Assembly: GCF_002950945.1 (NCBI RefSeq)
Contig: NZ_CP012673.1
Location: 310,001 to 374,000 of the forward strand
DNA length: 64,000 bases
Origin: Sorangium cellulosum
Lineage (GTDB): Bacteria > Myxococcota_A > Polyangia > Polyangiales > Polyangiaceae
Direction: 5' to 3'
Shown piece after piece: positions 60,241 to 64,000 of the stretch. Within the stretch, counting starts at the first letter, position 1. The number at the start of each line of letters is the position of its first letter. The notes below the pieces were generated by a model, which was not told the origin of the DNA, made no database searches, and was given only the letters and a program-made list of their open reading frames with translations. The position numbers and the translations under genes were made by a program.

Positions 60241-60610
60241 ATGACGACGATGCGCGCCAAGCGAGCGGTCTCGGCCACTCGTAGAGCCCCCAGCGCGGCC
60301 GCTCCAGCGGTCGCTGCTCCGCGTGCGGCGCCGGAGCGAGCCCATGTGCTCGACGTCCCGTTCGCGATGCGCGCGGTCGCGTCCGCGAGCGGCGCGCGCT
60401 GGGAAGCGGCGCATGGCGTGTTCGTGGTTCGCGCAGATGCGCTCCCGCCGGCGCTCGCGCCGTTCCGCGCCGCGCCGTACTCGTGGAGCGACGCGTCGAG
60501 CACGAGCTCAACGACGACCCCGCGCCCGCGCCGGCCGCCCCTGCGGGGGCGATCGTCCTCCGCCCGCACCAGCTGGACGGCGTGCGGGCCATCGCAGGCA
60601 TGCCCGATTG
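60241..60610 (+). pseudogene. DUF5710 / SNF2-type helicase N-terminal remnant
   Basis: ATG 60241 begins a frame with HVLDVPFAMRAVASASGARW and EAAHGVFVVRA, a DUF5710 domain. Near 60487 the protein continues in another frame as VERRVEHELNDDPAPAPAAP and IVLRPHQLDGVRAIAGM, the helicase entry segment, and then ends. The frameshift plus the missing helicase domain mark a pseudogene. Confidence 0.6.
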
Positions 60611-60780
60611 CAGGAGATGGCGTGGATGTGGCGCTTGTCGGCATATGAAGTTTGGGGGATCCTTTCTTATCGCTGCCGGCGCGTGCGTGCTCCTCGCGTC
60701 CGCGTGCTCCGAGGGCACGTCGCGCCCCGCCTCGGGACCGCGGACCGCCAACGCTCGGGCCCGGGCCACGCGCCGGGCGA

Positions 60781-61728
60781 TCAGCCGCGCCGGGCCGCGC
60801 CGCCGACCACCGCCGGCACGCTCTCCCGCATCGCCTCGATGAAGCGACGCAGCCGGACCGGATAGAAGCGCGCATGGGGATAGACCAGGTGGACCGGCAG
60901 CGGATCCGCCTGCCACGACGGCGCGAGGTGCAGCAGCCGCCGCTGCGCCAGGTCGTCGGCGACCAGCCAGGACGAGGCCACACACACGCCGAGGCCCATC
61001 AGCGCGGCGCTGCGCAGGGCATACAGGCTGTCGGTGCTCATGCGCGGGCGGATCGCGAGCTCGATCCGTTCACCCCCCGACGAATGGGTCAGCGCGATCG
61101 TGTCGCGGTAGTAGGTCCGCAACGAGAGCCAGGGCAGGTCGGCCAGATCCGACGGATGCACCGGCGGCGCGCCCCGGCCCAGCACCGAGGGCGCGGCGGC
61201 CACGATGCGCGGCACCTCGGCCAGGCGGATCGCCACCACCGCGGAATCGGCCACTGCGCCGACCAGGAGCGCGCAGTCGATGCCGTCGGCAATGAAGTTC
61301 GGCTGCTCGTCGCGCAGCAGCCACTCGACCGAGACGCGTGGGTAGCGGCGCAGGTAGTCGGCCAAGGGCCCGACCAGCTGGTGCTGGCCGAAGGCGTGCG
61401 GCACGACCACGCGCAACGTCCCGTCGGGCTGGTCGCGGTCGCCTCGGAGGTCCGACTCGAGCGCCTCCAGGCTGGCCAGCAGCGCCTTGGCCCGCTCGAA
61501 GCAACGTTCGCCGTCCTCGGTCAGCTTCATCGTGTGCGTGGAGCGCTGCAGCAGCGGCAGGCCCAGCGAGCGCTCCAGCGCCTGCAGGCGGCGGCTCACG
61601 GTGGGCTGTGTCGTCCCCAGCAGGGTGGCCGCGGCCGAGAGGCTGCCGGCCTCGACGATCCTCACGAAGGTCTGCAGCAAGGCGATGCGGTCCAGCGACG
61701 AGGAGGAGGTCGATGCCGGCTTGGTCAT
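60781..61728 (-). CDS. LysR-type transcriptional regulator
   Basis: 315 residues. HTH segment: AGSLSAAATLLGTTQPTVSR followed by RLQALERSLGLPLLQRSTH. The effector domain is complete (LRVVVPHAFGQHQLVGPLAD; GIDCALLVGAVADSAVVAIR), of the type fused to CrgA/DmlR-like regulators. ATG 61728 is preferred over a longer upstream start, because a palindrome (GGTCATAC/GTATGACC) spans this start codon and is probably its own operator. It is divergent from an MFS efflux gene, its likely target. Confidence 0.85.
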   Translation of the reverse strand: MTKPASTSSSSLDRIALLQTFVRIVEAGSLSAAATLLGTTQPTVSRRLQALERSLGLPLLQRSTHTMKLTEDGERCFERAKALLASLEALESDLRGDRDQPDGTLRVVVPHAFGQHQLVGPLADYLRRYPRVSVEWLLRDEQPNFIADGIDCALLVGAVADSAVVAIRLAEVPRIVAAAPSVLGRGAPPVHPSDLADLPWLSLRTYYRDTIALTHSSGGERIELAIRPRMSTDSLYALRSAALMGLGVCVASSWLVADDLAQRRLLHLAPSWQADPLPVHLVYPHARFYPVRLRRFIEAMRESVPAVVGGAARRG

Positions 61729-61745
61729 ACGCCAAGTGTATGACC
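61723..61745. promoter_or_regulatory. LysR operator candidate
   Basis: GGTCATAC (61723-61730) and GTATGACC (61738-61745) form a perfect 8-bp inverted repeat with a 7-base spacer. It overlaps the LysR start and faces the MFS promoter 58 bp away. A related GTATG/CATAC word recurs near 61740 and 61812. Confidence 0.5.
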
Positions 61746-61802
61746 ATCGTACGTCCCACGCCACTACAGCGTCGGGTCGACGCTCCATAACCTGGGTGCA
61801 CC

Positions 61803-63059
<1,257 letters not shown>

Positions 63060-63187
63060 CGTCCGGAGCAGCACCCCGAGGCGCCGGATGAGCTTGATCC
63101 ACGCGGCGAGCGCCCGGGCTGGACGGGGCTGCATCGCGCGCCGTATGCGTTTACTGTACGCGCACCTACGCTCATAAGGAGGCGACG

Positions 63188-63742
63188 ATGACGACACGGA
63201 CCTGGTTGGTGGCGCTCGCGATGCTCACGGCGATTGGATGCGGAAGCGAGGGCGGCGAGACAGAGGGCCTGCCCTGCACAGGCGAAGGATGTTCGTGCAG
63301 CGGGGCCGACTGTGAGTGCATGGCGGGCACCGATTGCAAGACCGAGTGTGGTGCGACGGCGTGCTCGCTCGACTGCAGGGCGAACTCCAAGTGCCAGGGC
63401 AGCAGCGAGGGAGCGCTCACGCTCACGTGCCTCGACACGAGCGAGTGCAAGGGCAGCGGCGGAGACGGGAGCGTGATCTCGTGCACGCAGGCGTCGAGCT
63501 GCGATCTGAAGGCCGGCGCCGGGGCCACGGCGACCTGCGGGGACGAGGCCGCGTGCAAGCTCAACCTGGGCGCGGGCGCCTCCATTCGCTGTGCGCAAGG
63601 GAGCACCTGCGATCTCAAGTGCGACGCGGATTGTGTCGTGGAGTGCATCGAGGCGGCGCAGTGCACGGTGAGCTGTGGCGCCGACGCCACACCCGGCGTG
63701 GCGTGTCCGGACGGACGCGTGGTATGCGGCAGGGAGTGCTGA
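63188..63742 (+). CDS. Cysteine-rich lipoprotein
   Basis: 184 residues with the lipobox LTAIGC and about 27 cysteines. The mature protein alternates short Cys-containing segments (CTGEGCSCSGADCECMAG, CDLKCDADCVVECIEAAQ, CTVSCGADATPGVACPDG) with Gly/Ala turns, so it is probably a stack of small disulfide-rich repeats. A perfect AAGGAGG lies before ATG 63188. Function unknown; possible roles are surface structure or metal binding. It is not similar to the RiPP precursor beyond Cys content. Confidence 0.75.
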   Translation: MTTRTWLVALAMLTAIGCGSEGGETEGLPCTGEGCSCSGADCECMAGTDCKTECGATACSLDCRANSKCQGSSEGALTLTCLDTSECKGSGGDGSVISCTQASSCDLKAGAGATATCGDEAACKLNLGAGASIRCAQGSTCDLKCDADCVVECIEAAQCTVSCGADATPGVACPDGRVVCGREC

Positions 63743-63979
63743 GGAGCACGCGCTCCGTCTGGCTCTGATGAGCCTGGGCCAGGCGTACGGCACCCCCGAA
63801 GAGAGCGATGAGCGCGAGTCCATCCCGTCCTTCATCGCGCCGTCGACATCGCGCCGTCGATCTCGGCGTGACGTTCTTCGACACACCAGGCCCCCCGCGG
63901 CTTGCACAGGCGAAAGTTCTAGAGTTTCCTGTCCGCCAAAGGACGACGCGTCGAGTCCCTCGGCGCCAAGGAGACGTTC

Positions 63980-64000
63980 ATGGCCAATCGCTTCTCATTT
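63980..64000 (+). CDS. 5' end of a gene cut by the window edge
   Basis: A strong RBS (AAGGAG at 63968-63973) followed by ATG at 63980 and codons for MANRFSF, then the window ends. Only the start can be reported. Confidence 0.45.

Noticed and set aside
63188..63742. Cys-rich lipoprotein as a second RiPP precursor
   Set aside because: It has its own lipoprotein signal and length, lies beyond unrelated LysR/MFS genes, and its Cys pattern differs from the precursor core.

Overview
The window is very GC-rich, with GTG/TTG starts used freely. It encodes many lipoproteins with Gly-rich linkers, PEGA/TPR, discoidin, DUF1566 and delta-60 beta-propeller proteins, one-component regulators and carbohydrate-active enzymes. 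This points to a large-genome myxobacterium, most likely Polyangiales/Sorangiineae (Sorangium/Polyangium-like). That assignment is inferred from gene content and base composition, not from a marker gene. I saw no rRNA, tRNA or CRISPR array.

Layout. 0-5.6 kb: an edge-truncated gene, a DUF2147 protein, an acyl-CoA dehydrogenase, a 278-bp MITE-like element and an intact IS4-superfamily insertion sequence. 6-18 kb: an unusual membrane-anchored ECF sigma factor divergent from a PEGA/TPR protein and two Gly-rich beta-helix lipoproteins, then a run of secreted or lipoprotein genes and a decayed DUF4336 gene. 18-22 kb: two lipoproteins that share a recently duplicated promoter, signal peptide and carbohydrate-binding module, but carry different C-termini (DUF1566 x2 versus a PL3 pectate lyase). 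22-32 kb: a UbiA prenyltransferase with an ABHD18-like hydrolase, a GNAT, a multicopper oxidase, a basic-secretory-protein peptidase, a beta-propeller protein, a LysR regulator and DoxX. 32-39 kb: an accessory zone with an AAA/PD-(D/E)XK protein, a toxin-antitoxin pair, Mrr, Uma2, an integrase remnant and several pseudogenes, plus a TetR/SDR pair with visible operators. 39-49 kb: VOC, AAC(3), GNAT, zinc-ribbon, LysR/aldo-keto reductase, exonuclease, HNH and RadC genes, with IS66, sigma-factor and RadC debris next to the main locus.

The main finding is 49.5-60.2 kb, a compact co-directional locus that reads as a biosynthetic cluster for a ribosomally made, post-translationally modified peptide (RiPP). 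In order it has: a 64-aa precursor whose C-terminal 24 residues hold seven cysteines; a DUF692/MNIO iron oxidase (the MbnB/TglH/ChrH superfamily); a partner protein overlapping it by 4 bp; a GT4 glycosyltransferase whose C-terminus resembles the partner protein; an intact class-II asparagine synthetase-like amidotransferase; a cysteine-dioxygenase-like cupin; and an ABC exporter. An MbnP-like lipoprotein and an MbnH-like di-haem peroxidase follow; in methanotrophs this pair sits with methanobactin genes and is copper-linked. The working model is that MNIO plus partner oxidise precursor cysteines, the glycosyltransferase, amidotransferase and cupin elaborate the product, the ABC protein exports it, and MbnP/MbnH handle copper outside the cytoplasm. 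I do not know a described family with this exact gene set.

60-64 kb: a decayed DUF5710/SNF2 helicase start, a LysR/MFS efflux pair, a cysteine-rich lipoprotein and the first codons of another gene.
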